NCBI GenBank assembly: GCA_944358375.1
Contig: CALVQT010000012.1
Span: 1 to 24,280, forward strand
Origin: an uncultured Bacilli bacterium
Lineage (GTDB): Bacteria; Bacillota_I; Bacilli_A; RF39; UBA660
DNA: 24,280 bases
Reading direction: 5' to 3'
Shown here: one piece after another, positions 7,929-15,852 of the stretch
How positions within the stretch are numbered: position 1 is the stretch's first letter
Layout: every line of letters begins with the position of its first letter
Position numbers and translations under genes: made by a program
The notes under the pieces: model-generated
Databases searched by the model: none
What the model was told of the DNA's origin: nothing
The model's input: only the letters and a program-made list of their open reading frames with translations

Positions 7929-8414
7929 TTACATCATAATTTTTACTTTCTTTTTATTATCAAGTTTATCAATAATTTTATCAATATCTTTGGGCAATAA
8001 TCCTGGCCCAAAATTATGACCATTTGTATTAGATATTTTAATCAGTTTTGACATTAATTCTTCATCATAGGAAGAAAATACTTCATCATCAATAATTACA
8101 TAATCTTCAACATTTGGGTTATCTAATAACCATTTTTTTATTTCCAATCCTCTTTTATTATCTATATAGGGAGTTGAATCAACATTAATTTTGTACTTTC
8201 TTAATAAATCTTTTAATAACAAAGCATTTTTAGTATATCTCCATGAAGAAGTCAATACTACTTTAGCTTCAGTTATATCTATAGCTTTTTTTAATAGTTC
8301 TATTTTACTAACATCTATTTCACTTTCAATTCCTTGAATATCTAAATTTCTTGTTTTTTCATAATATTCATCAGAATTTAAGACACCATCAATATCTAAG
8401 AAAATAACTTTCAT
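7929..8414 (-). CDS. HAD-superfamily phosphatase-like protein
   Basis: A 161-residue protein. Motif I of HAD hydrolases is FLDIDGVLN (residues 5-13, nucleophile Asp7 and acid Asp9), motif II is the LTSSWR segment, and VIIDDE supplies the acidic motif. FLDIDGVLN with SSWR is the pattern of the small HAD group often found with RNA-repair or nucleic-acid genes, but this one sits with housekeeping genes. The substrate is unknown. It is first in a two-gene unit and has AAGGAG before its ATG. Confidence 0.8.
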   Translation of the reverse strand: MKVIFLDIDGVLNSDEYYEKTRNLDIQGIESEIDVSKIELLKKAIDITEAKVVLTSSWRYTKNALLLKDLLRKYKINVDSTPYIDNKRGLEIKKWLLDNPNVEDYVIIDDEVFSSYDEELMSKLIKISNTNGHNFGPGLLPKDIDKIIDKLDNKKKVKIMM

Positions 8415-8533
8415 TTTGGCTCCTTTTAATATAATTTTATATTATTTTAGTATTTTAGATACTTTTTAAATTCCATCTGTATTAAACAATAATCATAATT
8501 ATTAGGTCTAACTATAGCATTTTTACTTCATTT

Positions 8534-9115
8534 TTAAAATAAATCTTCTAAACTATAGTTGAGACTTTTTAATTCATCGATTAAAATACTAGGAGAAATA
8601 CCTAGTAAAGTATTATAATCTCCATTTATTTTATCAATAAATAAAGCCGCTTTTCCTTCTGGAACGTAGCCACATGAAGTATATATTTTACTTTCATTGT
8701 TTATATACCAATTTATTTCTTCATTAGTCATCTTTTTAAAATAAACTTCTACCTTAGATGATGTGGTAATTGTTTTATTTTGATACAAATCAATTATAGT
8801 AATACAAGTATAGGCCGAATTTTTATTTCCTGATAACTCTTTTAAATTATAGAAAGCTTCTTCTTTTGATTTTGGTTTTTCATATTTTTTATTATTAAAA
8901 TAAATTATAGTATCTGCTGCAATAATAATAGCATTGTCTCCTACTTTATCAGCTACTGACTTTGCTTTTTTTAGCGATAATTCTTCCACATATTTATTGG
9001 GTCTTTTTTTATTACTTTTTTCTTCAATATCACTAGGAATTACTTCATATTTCAATCCTATCATATCTAATATTTCTTTTCTTTGTCTTGACGCTGATGC
9101 CAAAATTATTCTCAT
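8534..9115 (-). CDS. maf: Maf nucleotide pyrophosphatase
   Basis: A 193-residue protein that hydrolyses non-canonical or selected nucleoside triphosphates (dTTP/UTP-type in most Maf proteins) and is linked to septum formation in Bacillus. Seen are ILASASRQRKEIL at 4-16, the AADT motif at 66-69, the K-x-EEA...L..LSG region at 80-96 and the C-terminal NTLLGIS. Length is normal. It lies 13 bases after the ASCH gene and is probably co-transcribed with it. The distinction between the YhdE and YceF subtypes is not made here. Confidence 0.93.
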   Translation of the reverse strand: MRIILASASRQRKEILDMIGLKYEVIPSDIEEKSNKKRPNKYVEELSLKKAKSVADKVGDNAIIIAADTIIYFNNKKYEKPKSKEEAFYNLKELSGNKNSAYTCITIIDLYQNKTITTSSKVEVYFKKMTNEEINWYINNESKIYTSCGYVPEGKAALFIDKINGDYNTLLGISPSILIDELKSLNYSLEDLF

Positions 9116-9128
9116 TTAATAATCACCC

Positions 9129-9473
9129 TTATTTGTTCTTTAATAATTTAATTTTTATTCCTAATACACCATATTTTTCTTGTTCAATTGGAGAATAATA
9201 TTCTTCCATATCTTTTGGATTAGCTATTTCATCTTCATTATATCCTAGGGAAATCTTATCAAATTTTTTATATAATTCAGTAAAGTTTTTAAATTTATAT
9301 AAATCAGTTATCCCTACTAATATTTTTTCATTGTTTGTTACATTGGTAAATTCAATAGTATCCCCAACTTTTAGTTGTTGTCTTTTTTCATCATTTAATC
9401 TTATTTCAATTGTTTTAGTATTATTTTTTATTTTAATAAATGGATCATTATGTAGGCGCATATTATGTATCAT
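9129..9473 (-). CDS. ASCH-domain protein
   Basis: A 114-residue single-domain protein with the ASCH/PUA-like beta barrel: F-x-K-I-x(3)-K-T-I-E-I-R-L-x-D-x(2)-R near residues 12-31, then LKVGDTIEF and a strand-rich remainder. ASCH domains bind RNA or modified nucleotides; some are reported as cytidine amidohydrolases or ribonucleases. The specific activity is unknown. It is the first gene of a unit with maf and has a promoter with both elements at 9496-9524 and an AAGGAG site. Confidence 0.83.
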   Translation of the reverse strand: MIHNMRLHNDPFIKIKNNTKTIEIRLNDEKRQQLKVGDTIEFTNVTNNEKILVGITDLYKFKNFTELYKKFDKISLGYNEDEIANPKDMEEYYSPIEQEKYGVLGIKIKLLKNK

Positions 9474-9495
9474 TTTTATCTCTCCTTCTTAGGCT

Positions 9496-9524
9496 ATTTT
9501 ACAATATTTCTATAATAAAAGCAA
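9496..9524 (-). promoter_or_regulatory. Sigma-A promoter for the ASCH-maf unit
   Basis: On the minus strand, -35 TTGCTT (9519-9524) and -10 TAAAAT (9496-9501) are exactly 17 bases apart. The -35 overlaps the edge of the terminator hairpin at 9523-9553, so one unit ends where the next begins. Confidence 0.6.
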
Positions 9525-9553
9525 AAAGTTCAAGAATAATTCTTGGACTTTTT
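9523..9553 (-). terminator. Terminator of the importer-GNAT operon
   Basis: A 14-bp inverted repeat (9523-9536 with 9540-9553) has a 3-base loop and one imperfect pair. That pair is U-G on the plus strand and C-A on the minus strand. It lies 27 bases after the GNAT stop codon. Confidence 0.75.
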
Positions 9554-9579
9554 GTATATTAATGTTTCAATTTAAAAAT

Positions 9580-10077
9580 CTATTTTTCAAATTTTAATAT
9601 TGTTAATTTTAACTTTTTATCATCATATTTTTTAAAAGTATTTTCAATAGGTTTAGCACCTTGTTTTTGATAAAAATTTATGGCAGAATTATCTGTTAAA
9701 CAACATACAATTATATTATGATATTTTTCTTTTAATTTACTTATAGCGAACTCTATAAGTTTTTTTCCATAACCATGACCACAATAATTATCTTTTAAGT
9801 ATAAGGAATATATTTCACCATAATCTTTATACTTTTCATTGTAACTATTACCAAAAGAGACAAATCCAAATATTTCTTGATTATCTTCAATAACATAAAA
9901 AGATTGATCTTCTTCTATTTTTTTCTTCCATCTATTAATTATTTCATTTCTATTAGTTTTTCTTTTTTCTATAACATCTTTAGGTACAATATCTTTATAT
10001 GTAGATATCCAAGAATTAATATTAATATCAACTATCTTCTCTGTATCTTCTATTTTTGCTTGTCTTATATTAACCAT
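9580..10077 (-). CDS. GNAT-family N-acetyltransferase
   Basis: A 165-residue acetyltransferase. It begins with the usual IRQAKIEDTEKI strand-helix, has strand-rich middle segments (FYVIE, IFGFVSF) and the acetyl-CoA loop YCGHGYGKKL, then the NSAINFYQKQGAK segment of the last helix and strand. The substrate is unknown. I chose the ATG at 10077 because AAGGAG lies 10 bases before it; the longer frame from 10134 would run back through the permease end without a binding site. The stop codon of the permease is between this site and the ATG, so it is coupled to the importer operon. A functional link to import is not shown. Confidence 0.85.
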   Translation of the reverse strand: MVNIRQAKIEDTEKIVDININSWISTYKDIVPKDVIEKRKTNRNEIINRWKKKIEEDQSFYVIEDNQEIFGFVSFGNSYNEKYKDYGEIYSLYLKDNYCGHGYGKKLIEFAISKLKEKYHNIIVCCLTDNSAINFYQKQGAKPIENTFKKYDDKKLKLTILKFEK

Positions 10078-10081
10078 TTTA

Positions 10082-11785
10082 CTAAATCTCCTTTTTTGTA
10101 CTATTATTAGTATTAATCTTTTTAGCAAAGGCAATTAAGCTTAGTACTATAATACTTAATAATAATATAATTACTGTATATACTAAAACATTAGCTGCCT
10201 GATATGGTGTTGAATTAGTAAATTCTGAACGATAAACAATACTAATTGGTTTATTACTATATGAATATAATAACTCTGAAATTGTAAATTCTGAAAGTAA
10301 AGTTAATATTGATAAAGATATAGTAGAAATTATTACTTGAAATAATAATGGTAGAAGTACTTTGATAAAAGTATTTAATTTATCACAACCTAGTACTCTA
10401 GCTGTTTCCAGAATATTGTTATTAATATTTTTTATGATAGCTTTTATAGAGTAAATTATCATATTGACTACTAGTAATGAATATCCTAACATTAATATAA
10501 AGTCACTATTCATAGAAAATATTTTTGAACTATTATAAGCTAGAATAAAACCTGTTGCAAAAAAGATTGCAGGTAAAAACCAAACTATTAATAAAGTTTT
10601 TTCTAAAATATTTATTATTCGACTTCTATAGTTTATTGTTAAGAATATCATTATTAATGAAATTATTAAAGCAATTATTGTTCCGCCAAGACTTAATCTT
10701 ATACTATTAATAATTGGCATCAAAATGTCTGTATTATTAAAGACTCTAATATAATTAGATAATGAAAAACTTTGTGGAAATGTTTTCATATATATTGAAT
10801 TTATATCGGCAAAAGAATATATGATACAGACTATTATTGGCAATAAATAAATAATTGAAATAATTATTGCTGAAATATAGATAATAGTTTTTATTATTTT
10901 ACTATTAATTTTTATTTTCTTAATCTGTTTATTTACGTGTGAAGTTAAATAAAACCTTTTTTTAGATTCTATTTTTTTTATAAAAATTAGTGGTAAAATT
11001 GAGCAAGTACCTAACAATATAGTTAACATTGAAGCTATATTTTGATAATTTATACTATTGAAGCTCTTTATTGACTGACTTAACATATAAAAGTCTTTTC
11101 CGCCTAAAAAAGTTGGAGCAGAATTAGATGCTAAAGATGCCACAAATACAAAAATTGAAGATGATAATATTGATGGTAATATCATAGGAAATATTACTTT
11201 AAAGATTATTTTAATTTTTGATATATTAAGTGCTCTAGCTGTTTCTATTAAAGAAAAATCGATTAATTTTATTGAGTCCTTTACAAAGAACATATGATAT
11301 ATTGTCATACTAAAAACTTGAACAATCAATACGGCAATAAAACCATTAAACCAATCTGTATTTATATTCGGAAAAATATTACTTAAAAAAACCGTTACAA
11401 TACCATTTGAAGAATATATAAAATCATAACCTGTTACTAATAAAATTCCATTAAAAACCATTGGTACTAAAAATATTAATTTAAATAGTTTAGAAAATTT
11501 TATTTCAAATATTTCTGTTATGGCTAGTTGAAATAATGCTAAAATATTTACTAATATTACAGTGATGATCGAAATAGATATTGTGTTGGTTAGTGATTTT
11601 AGTATTCTTTTTGAATTAAATACTTCTTTTATTAAATCAATACCAAAAGTTCCGTCAAAGAAAACTTTAGAGATTATTGAACTGATAGGATAGTAAATCC
11701 CAATTATTAAATAACACACGACAGCTAATACTAATATGCTTATTATTAATTTTTGAGTGGTCTTACTGGACGATGTATCTTCCAT
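10082..11785 (-). CDS. ABC importer permease, two fused membrane domains (FbpB-type)
   Basis: This 567-residue protein has two homologous halves, each with about six membrane helices. Each half carries a cytoplasmic EAA loop that docks the ATPase: ETARALNISKIKIIFKVIFP in the first half and ETARVLGCDKLNTFIKVLLP in the second. Such fused permeases are usual for ferric iron (Fbp/Afu) and 2-aminoethylphosphonate-type importers. The start overlaps the ATPase gene by 23 bases, with no strong binding site, suggesting coupled translation. The substrate depends on the binding protein. Confidence 0.9.
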   Translation of the reverse strand: MEDTSSSKTTQKLIISILVLAVVCYLIIGIYYPISSIISKVFFDGTFGIDLIKEVFNSKRILKSLTNTISISIITVILVNILALFQLAITEIFEIKFSKLFKLIFLVPMVFNGILLVTGYDFIYSSNGIVTVFLSNIFPNINTDWFNGFIAVLIVQVFSMTIYHMFFVKDSIKLIDFSLIETARALNISKIKIIFKVIFPMILPSILSSSIFVFVASLASNSAPTFLGGKDFYMLSQSIKSFNSINYQNIASMLTILLGTCSILPLIFIKKIESKKRFYLTSHVNKQIKKIKINSKIIKTIIYISAIIISIIYLLPIIVCIIYSFADINSIYMKTFPQSFSLSNYIRVFNNTDILMPIINSIRLSLGGTIIALIISLIMIFLTINYRSRIINILEKTLLIVWFLPAIFFATGFILAYNSSKIFSMNSDFILMLGYSLLVVNMIIYSIKAIIKNINNNILETARVLGCDKLNTFIKVLLPLLFQVIISTISLSILTLLSEFTISELLYSYSNKPISIVYRSEFTNSTPYQAANVLVYTVIILLLSIIVLSLIAFAKKINTNNSTKKEI

Positions 11786-12764
11786 TATCTACTTCTATTA
11801 ATAGTTTAGGATCTATATTAACTTCTACATACTGAGAATATTTTTTTTCTGTATCAAAATCAATAACTCTTAATTTTTGAATAGTATTTTGCAATTCATA
11901 TTCATAATAAAATCCATTATAGATTGCTTTAGTTATTTCAAAGATTACTTTACCTTTTTGATATTTCTTATTACTATTTTTAAGTTTTATATCTTCCTTT
12001 TTAATATAATAGTGCTTATTTATATCTAAATTAAGTTTTAATCTTTTAATGAATTTATCTTCCAGTTTATTTTTTCCAAAAAATTCTGCTACATAATCAT
12101 TTAATGGTTTATTATAAATATTCACTGGTGGATCTACTTGTTGAATTTTTCCATCTTTCATTATTACTATTTTATCTGAATAGCCAAATGATTCATTTTG
12201 ATCGTGTGTTACATATAAAATTGTTGTTTTTGTTTTTCTATTTAACTTATATACTTCTGCTGTCAATTGTTCTTTTAATCTTTTATCCAGATTAGAAAAA
12301 GGCTCATCTAAAAGAAGAATCTTTGGCTTTAAAACTAGTGAACGTGCTATAGCAACCCTTTGCTGTTGACCCCCTGATAATTCATGAGGCATTTTATATA
12401 AAATAGAGTCTATTTTCATTACTTTGGCTATTTCTTTTACTATTTCATCTATTTTTTCTTTTTTTTCTTTTAATCCAAAGGCTATATTATCATGTACATT
12501 CATATTAGGAAATAATGTATAGTTTTGAAAAATAAAACCTATATTTCTTTTTTCAATATCCATATTTGTAATATTTTTATTATCAAACCAGATATTTCCT
12601 CTACTTATTTTTTCTAAACCAGCTATTCCACGTAAAATAGTTGTTTTACCAGAACCACTATTTCCTAATATTGTATAAAATTCACCATCTTTAATTTCTA
12701 AAGAGAAATTCTTTACTACTTCATTTTTGCCATAAATAATTGAAACATTATCTATTTTTATCAT
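11763..12764 (-). CDS. ABC importer ATPase (FbpC/PotA-type)
   Basis: A 333-residue ATPase that powers the importer from the cytoplasm. It has Walker A GNSGSGKT (34-41), the Q-loop FIFQNYTLFP, the signature LSGGQQQRVAIARSL, Walker B LLLDEPFSNLD and the switch His in VTHDQNES. The 100-residue C-terminal part is a TOBE-type regulatory domain of the MalK/PotA/FbpC group. It sits 15 bases after the binding-protein gene and overlaps the permease gene. All catalytic motifs are intact. Confidence 0.93.
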   Translation of the reverse strand: MIKIDNVSIIYGKNEVVKNFSLEIKDGEFYTILGNSGSGKTTILRGIAGLEKISRGNIWFDNKNITNMDIEKRNIGFIFQNYTLFPNMNVHDNIAFGLKEKKEKIDEIVKEIAKVMKIDSILYKMPHELSGGQQQRVAIARSLVLKPKILLLDEPFSNLDKRLKEQLTAEVYKLNRKTKTTILYVTHDQNESFGYSDKIVIMKDGKIQQVDPPVNIYNKPLNDYVAEFFGKNKLEDKFIKRLKLNLDINKHYYIKKEDIKLKNSNKKYQKGKVIFEITKAIYNGFYYEYELQNTIQKLRVIDFDTEKKYSQYVEVNIDPKLLIEVDNGRYIVQ

Positions 12765-12779
12765 TCTAATATCCTCTTA

Positions 12780-13826
12780 TTACATAATTTCTAATTCTAT
12801 TTTCTTAATCCATTCATCTAATTTATCAGCTATTTTACGATTATCAACATCTTGGTCTTTAAACATTGCTGAAGCATCTTGTATTTCTGAATCACAAAGA
12901 CTTAAAGCTTTTGAATTTAGAGGTACTTGTCCAAAATAGAAGAATTGTTTAGCATAATCAGCTTGTACTGCTGCTGAACCAAACCAATCAATAAACTTTT
13001 TACCATTTTCTGAATTTTTTGCGCCTTTAATTAGAGCTAATGATTCTACTGAAATGATATTTCCATCTTCATCATTTACGTATTCTAAATTTAATCCATA
13101 ATTTTCTGCTTGTTTTTTAATATTACCATACCAATCTATTGCAATTGGAGTTTTCTCTTTTACATCTTCCCAATTAATATTTTCAACAGAATATGCATTC
13201 TCATAAAGTTTTTTCATAAAGTCCCAACCTTCTTGAGTAACATCTCCTGTTTCTTCATCATAAAATCTCCATAATAAACCAGCTAAATACATTCTTGTTG
13301 TTTGGTTTTCTAATGGTCCAATGGTATATAAACCTTTATATTCATCTTTAGTTAAATCTAACCATGAAGTTGGTGGATCAATATCATTATCCTCAAACCA
13401 GTCTACATTATATGCTATTACTTCTGGTGTTCTACCAAAGCCATAGAAATATCCTTCATCATAATAACTTTCTGATAATTCTCCTGCCCAAGATGGAGTA
13501 TATTCTTCAAGAACGTCATTATCTTTTAAATTGTATAAAAATATTTGGTTAAGAGCCATAGTTACATCTGCTTGAGGGTTCTCTTTTTCATTTAATAATC
13601 TTTCAGCCAAAGCAGAACCTCCTGCACTTACAAATTTGACATCTAAACCGATTTCTTCTTTTGCTTTTTTAACTAGATATTCACCTCTTTCATCTCCACC
13701 ATGTGGTGAATATACTACTACTTCATTACTTGAATTTTCACCTTTGTTGTTAAAGTTGCTTCCGGCAAATACTACAACTACAACTAATAATATTATTACA
13801 ACTATAATACCTAATTTTTTGTTCAT
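12780..13826 (-). CDS. Extracellular solute-binding protein (AfuA/FbpA-like), membrane-anchored
   Basis: A 348-residue binding protein of the ferric iron/phosphonate/polyamine superfamily (type 2 fold). It has an N-terminal hydrophobic helix (residues 5-22) but no Cys there, so no lipobox. It should be held by an uncleaved helix or released by signal peptidase I (FAGS region). The mature start VVVYSPHGGDERG and the DWFGSAAVQADYAKQFFYFG segment are as in AfuA-like proteins. The ligand is not determined; iron is the commonest for this arrangement, and 2-aminoethylphosphonate or thiamine-type ligands remain possible. It has AGAGGAG before its ATG and is first in the operon. Confidence 0.85.
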   Translation of the reverse strand: MNKKLGIIVVIILLVVVVVFAGSNFNNKGENSSNEVVVYSPHGGDERGEYLVKKAKEEIGLDVKFVSAGGSALAERLLNEKENPQADVTMALNQIFLYNLKDNDVLEEYTPSWAGELSESYYDEGYFYGFGRTPEVIAYNVDWFEDNDIDPPTSWLDLTKDEYKGLYTIGPLENQTTRMYLAGLLWRFYDEETGDVTQEGWDFMKKLYENAYSVENINWEDVKEKTPIAIDWYGNIKKQAENYGLNLEYVNDEDGNIISVESLALIKGAKNSENGKKFIDWFGSAAVQADYAKQFFYFGQVPLNSKALSLCDSEIQDASAMFKDQDVDNRKIADKLDEWIKKIELEIM

Positions 13827-13858
13827 AATGTTCTCCTCTAAAATTTAATTTTTTGTTA

Positions 13859-13918
13859 CTATGAATAGCACATGTATTTATGCAATACAATAAAAGTTCT
13901 AATATTGCTTCTGTGCAT
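13859..13918 (-). CDS. Possible 19-codon leader peptide before the importer
   Basis: An ATG at 13916-13918 has a strong GGAGGGG site immediately upstream (13920-13928 region). It reads MHRSNIRTFIVLHKYMCYS and stops at TAG, 33 bases before the binding-protein ATG. The run of six G is rare in this A/T-rich DNA. The site and ATG lie in the loop of the 9-bp inverted repeat at 13883-13937. Regulation by translation of this peptide is an inference; it could be a chance frame. Confidence 0.3.
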   Translation of the reverse strand: MHRSNIRTFIVLHKYMCYS

Positions 13919-13937
13919 ACCCCCCTCCATTGTATTG
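13883..13937 (-). promoter_or_regulatory. Foldable leader upstream of the importer operon
   Basis: CAATACAAT (13883-13891) and ATTGTATTG (13929-13937) form a perfect 9-bp stem with a 37-base loop. Within the loop lie the G-rich GGAGGGGGG site and the start of the short frame. A GCAC/GTGC pair (near 13913 and 13869 on the minus strand) could compete with it. It matches no riboswitch class that I recognise; TPP-type conserved blocks were looked for and are absent. There is no U-tract, so translation control is more likely than attenuation. Confidence 0.4.
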
Positions 13938-14060
13938 TTATATCGATTAATAATTCACTTATTTAAAAAGAACACTATATTAAAGCTTCAATTCGTCTAA
14001 TACTCTAGCATTATTTTATTTAAAAATCAATAATTTAAATTATAAATTTATTTTTCCATT
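13938..14060. other. AT-rich intergenic stretch upstream of the importer leader
   Basis: On the minus strand this holds the presumed promoter of the importer operon, but I could not pick a single -35/-10 pair with confidence. A TATAAC at about 13938-13943 is a possible weak -10. No gene of useful size is seen. Confidence 0.3.
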
Positions 14061-14087
14061 AAAAAAAGTGTGTTTTGAAGCACACTT
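14061..14087 (-). terminator. Terminator of the short-chain dehydrogenase gene
   Basis: A 7-bp stem (AAGTGTG 14066-14072 with CACACTT 14081-14087) has an 8-base loop and is followed on the minus strand by seven T residues. It lies 6 bases after the gene. Confidence 0.85.
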
Positions 14088-14093
14088 ATGATG

Positions 14094-14897
14094 TTACTTA
14101 TTAAAAAAGTCTCTTTTATTAAATCCAGAAGTCATAAATCTCCAAGCTGCTTTTCCATTAGTTAGCCAATTAATTTTAACATTATTTTTTGTATTATTAA
14201 TCATTGAATTAACTAAAAATTCTGCTACTACATCTGGATAATCACCTAAAATATTATATACTTTCTTTGTTCTTTCTGGTAAGTTGATTTTTTCTCCATT
14301 ACCTAAAGCATTGGTAATAAAATCAGTAATCATAATTCCAGGTGATAATCTTCCTACAATTACACCAGTATCTTTTTCTTCACTTTCTTTAGCAAGAGCA
14401 ATAGTAAAATGAGTAACTGCTCTTTTACTAGTACCATACATATTTAGACCTAACATCATAGCATCATTAGATCCATATCCTTCAATATTATAAATAGCAC
14501 CTTGATGATTTTTCATCATTTCTTTCATTGCTAGTTTAGATCCAATTATAGCTCCTTTTAAATCGATATTTAAGATTAGATTAATTTCTTCTTCACTTAA
14601 ATCCCATAATGCTTTATCTGGTTGATTAACACCCGCATTATTAATCCAAATATCTATTTTTTTATATTCTGTAACTGCAAAATTAATTAGTTCCTCTATA
14701 TCAATACTTTTAGTAACATCACATATATGATAACTTACTTTACCTTCTCCTTTTATATCTAGTAATTCTTCTGCTGCATTTTTTAAATTTTCCTCTTTTA
14801 AATCACTGATAACTACATTGAAATTATTTTTTCTAAAGACTTTAGCCATGCATAGACCTAGTCCTCTTGCACTTCCAGTTATAACAACTGTTTTCAT
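14094..14897 (-). CDS. Short-chain dehydrogenase/reductase
   Basis: A 267-residue Rossmann oxidoreductase with the nucleotide-binding TGSARGLG (7-14), NNAG (86-89) and the catalytic YxxxK (Tyr154, Lys158). Asp32 after the second strand suggests NAD(H) rather than NADP(H). The usual Ser 13 residues before Tyr is not in place; Ser143 is 11 residues before it in IEGYGSND, a pattern that resembles the chlorophyll b reductase-like (NOL/NYC1) branch of the family. No chlorophyll is implied, and the substrate is unknown. It stands alone between two terminators, with an extended -10 promoter at 14925-14933 and AGGAGG before its ATG. Confidence 0.88.
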   Translation of the reverse strand: MKTVVITGSARGLGLCMAKVFRKNNFNVVISDLKEENLKNAAEELLDIKGEGKVSYHICDVTKSIDIEELINFAVTEYKKIDIWINNAGVNQPDKALWDLSEEEINLILNIDLKGAIIGSKLAMKEMMKNHQGAIYNIEGYGSNDAMMLGLNMYGTSKRAVTHFTIALAKESEEKDTGVIVGRLSPGIMITDFITNALGNGEKINLPERTKKVYNILGDYPDVVAEFLVNSMINNTKNNVKINWLTNGKAAWRFMTSGFNKRDFFNK

Positions 14898-14924
14898 TAT
14901 TATTACCTCCTATTTTACAATTTA

Positions 14925-14933
14925 ATTATATCA
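14925..14933 (-). promoter_or_regulatory. Extended -10 promoter of the short-chain dehydrogenase
   Basis: The minus strand reads TGATATAAT about 28 bases upstream of the ATG. It begins only 7 bases after the hairpin of the preceding terminator (14940-14963), which leaves no room for an independent -35. Confidence 0.65.
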
Positions 14934-14963
14934 CAAAAAAAGAATAGATTTATTGCTATTCTT
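14934..14963 (-). terminator. Terminator of the rhodanese-thioredoxin operon
   Basis: An 8-bp stem (AAGAATAG 14940-14947 with CTATTCTT 14956-14963) has an 8-base loop and is followed by T residues on the minus strand. The stop codon TAG of the thioredoxin gene is part of the right arm. Confidence 0.82.
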
Positions 14964-15852
14964 TAATTTTATCAAAATATATATCATAGCTATTTTGATA
15001 TTGATCTTTTATTGCTTTAAGAAATTTTTCTTTAGAACTATCATTAAAACCAGAGAAAGATTGCTCTCCAATTATGGTATATGGAACGCCTTTAACTTTA
15101 TCTCCTTTGGCTTTAGAAAATACTTCGAGTATTTTGACATTATCTTCATTAAACCAAGTTTCAAAATCATATAGATTATAATATTTACTATACTCAGATT
15201 CAATACTTTTAAAGAACTTAAATTCTTCTTCACAATGAGGACAGCCATCTCCCCAAAAGAAATAAATATTTACTTTATTATCTTCTCTAATGACATTATC
15301 TAATTCAATTTTCGTATCTTGAATATCATCAATACTACTATTTGTACTATTAATTAGATTGTCATTTGATATTTTATTTTCTAATTTAACGTACTTAGTG
15401 AACCATTTCTCAAAACCTTCACTATTTTCATAATACTCAATATCAGTATCTTTATCAGCTTCTAAATAATCAGTAACTTTTCCTTTTTCAAAAATAACAA
15501 ATGATGGATAATACTTTATTTCTTTTTCTAATGATGTATTAGCTAAATCAGAAAAAGCTATTTTATAAAAATTTATTTTATATTTATTCATAAATTCTAA
15601 TAACACTTCTTCAAAATTATTTGATGTTACACATAAAGGCTGATAAATAAAAATTCCAAAGCTTTCTTTTTCTTTAAGAAGTTCATTTAATTTTTGACTA
15701 TCTATTTCTGTAAATGGATTTTCTGCATTATAATTATCATAATATTTTTCTTCTAATTTAAATGAATTATTATTAAATACTTTTAAAAAGATAAAACATA
15801 TTATTATAAATAAACCAATTAAAAATATTAGTAATTTATATTTTTTAGGCAT
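14956..15852 (-). CDS. Membrane-anchored protein with two thioredoxin-like domains
   Basis: The 298 residues start with one membrane helix (6-25) and an outward-facing remainder. Domain 1 (about 45-155) has CVTS at 74-77 and a cis-Pro-like YYPSFVIF at 114-121, so it keeps one Cys. Domain 2 (about 185-285) has the redox pair CPHC at 204-207 and VPYTI at 256-260. Domain 2 should make or break disulphides outside the membrane. Domain 1, with a single Cys, may bind mixed disulphides or be structural. The ATG shares one base with the stop of the rhodanese gene (TAATG), so the two are coupled. Confidence 0.85.
   Translation of the reverse strand: MPKKYKLLIFLIGLFIIICFIFLKVFNNNSFKLEEKYYDNYNAENPFTEIDSQKLNELLKEKESFGIFIYQPLCVTSNNFEEVLLEFMNKYKINFYKIAFSDLANTSLEKEIKYYPSFVIFEKGKVTDYLEADKDTDIEYYENSEGFEKWFTKYVKLENKISNDNLINSTNSSIDDIQDTKIELDNVIREDNKVNIYFFWGDGCPHCEEEFKFFKSIESEYSKYYNLYDFETWFNEDNVKILEVFSKAKGDKVKGVPYTIIGEQSFSGFNDSSKEKFLKAIKDQYQNSYDIYFDKIKE

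Noticed and set aside
13883..13937. TPP or other known riboswitch before the importer
   Set aside because: The conserved blocks of the TPP riboswitch and other classes I know are not present; only a simple stem and a G-rich loop are seen.
14094..14897. Chlorophyll b reductase
   Set aside because: The catalytic region resembles the NOL/NYC1 branch, but nothing else suggests photosynthesis. The branch resemblance is kept only as a family note.
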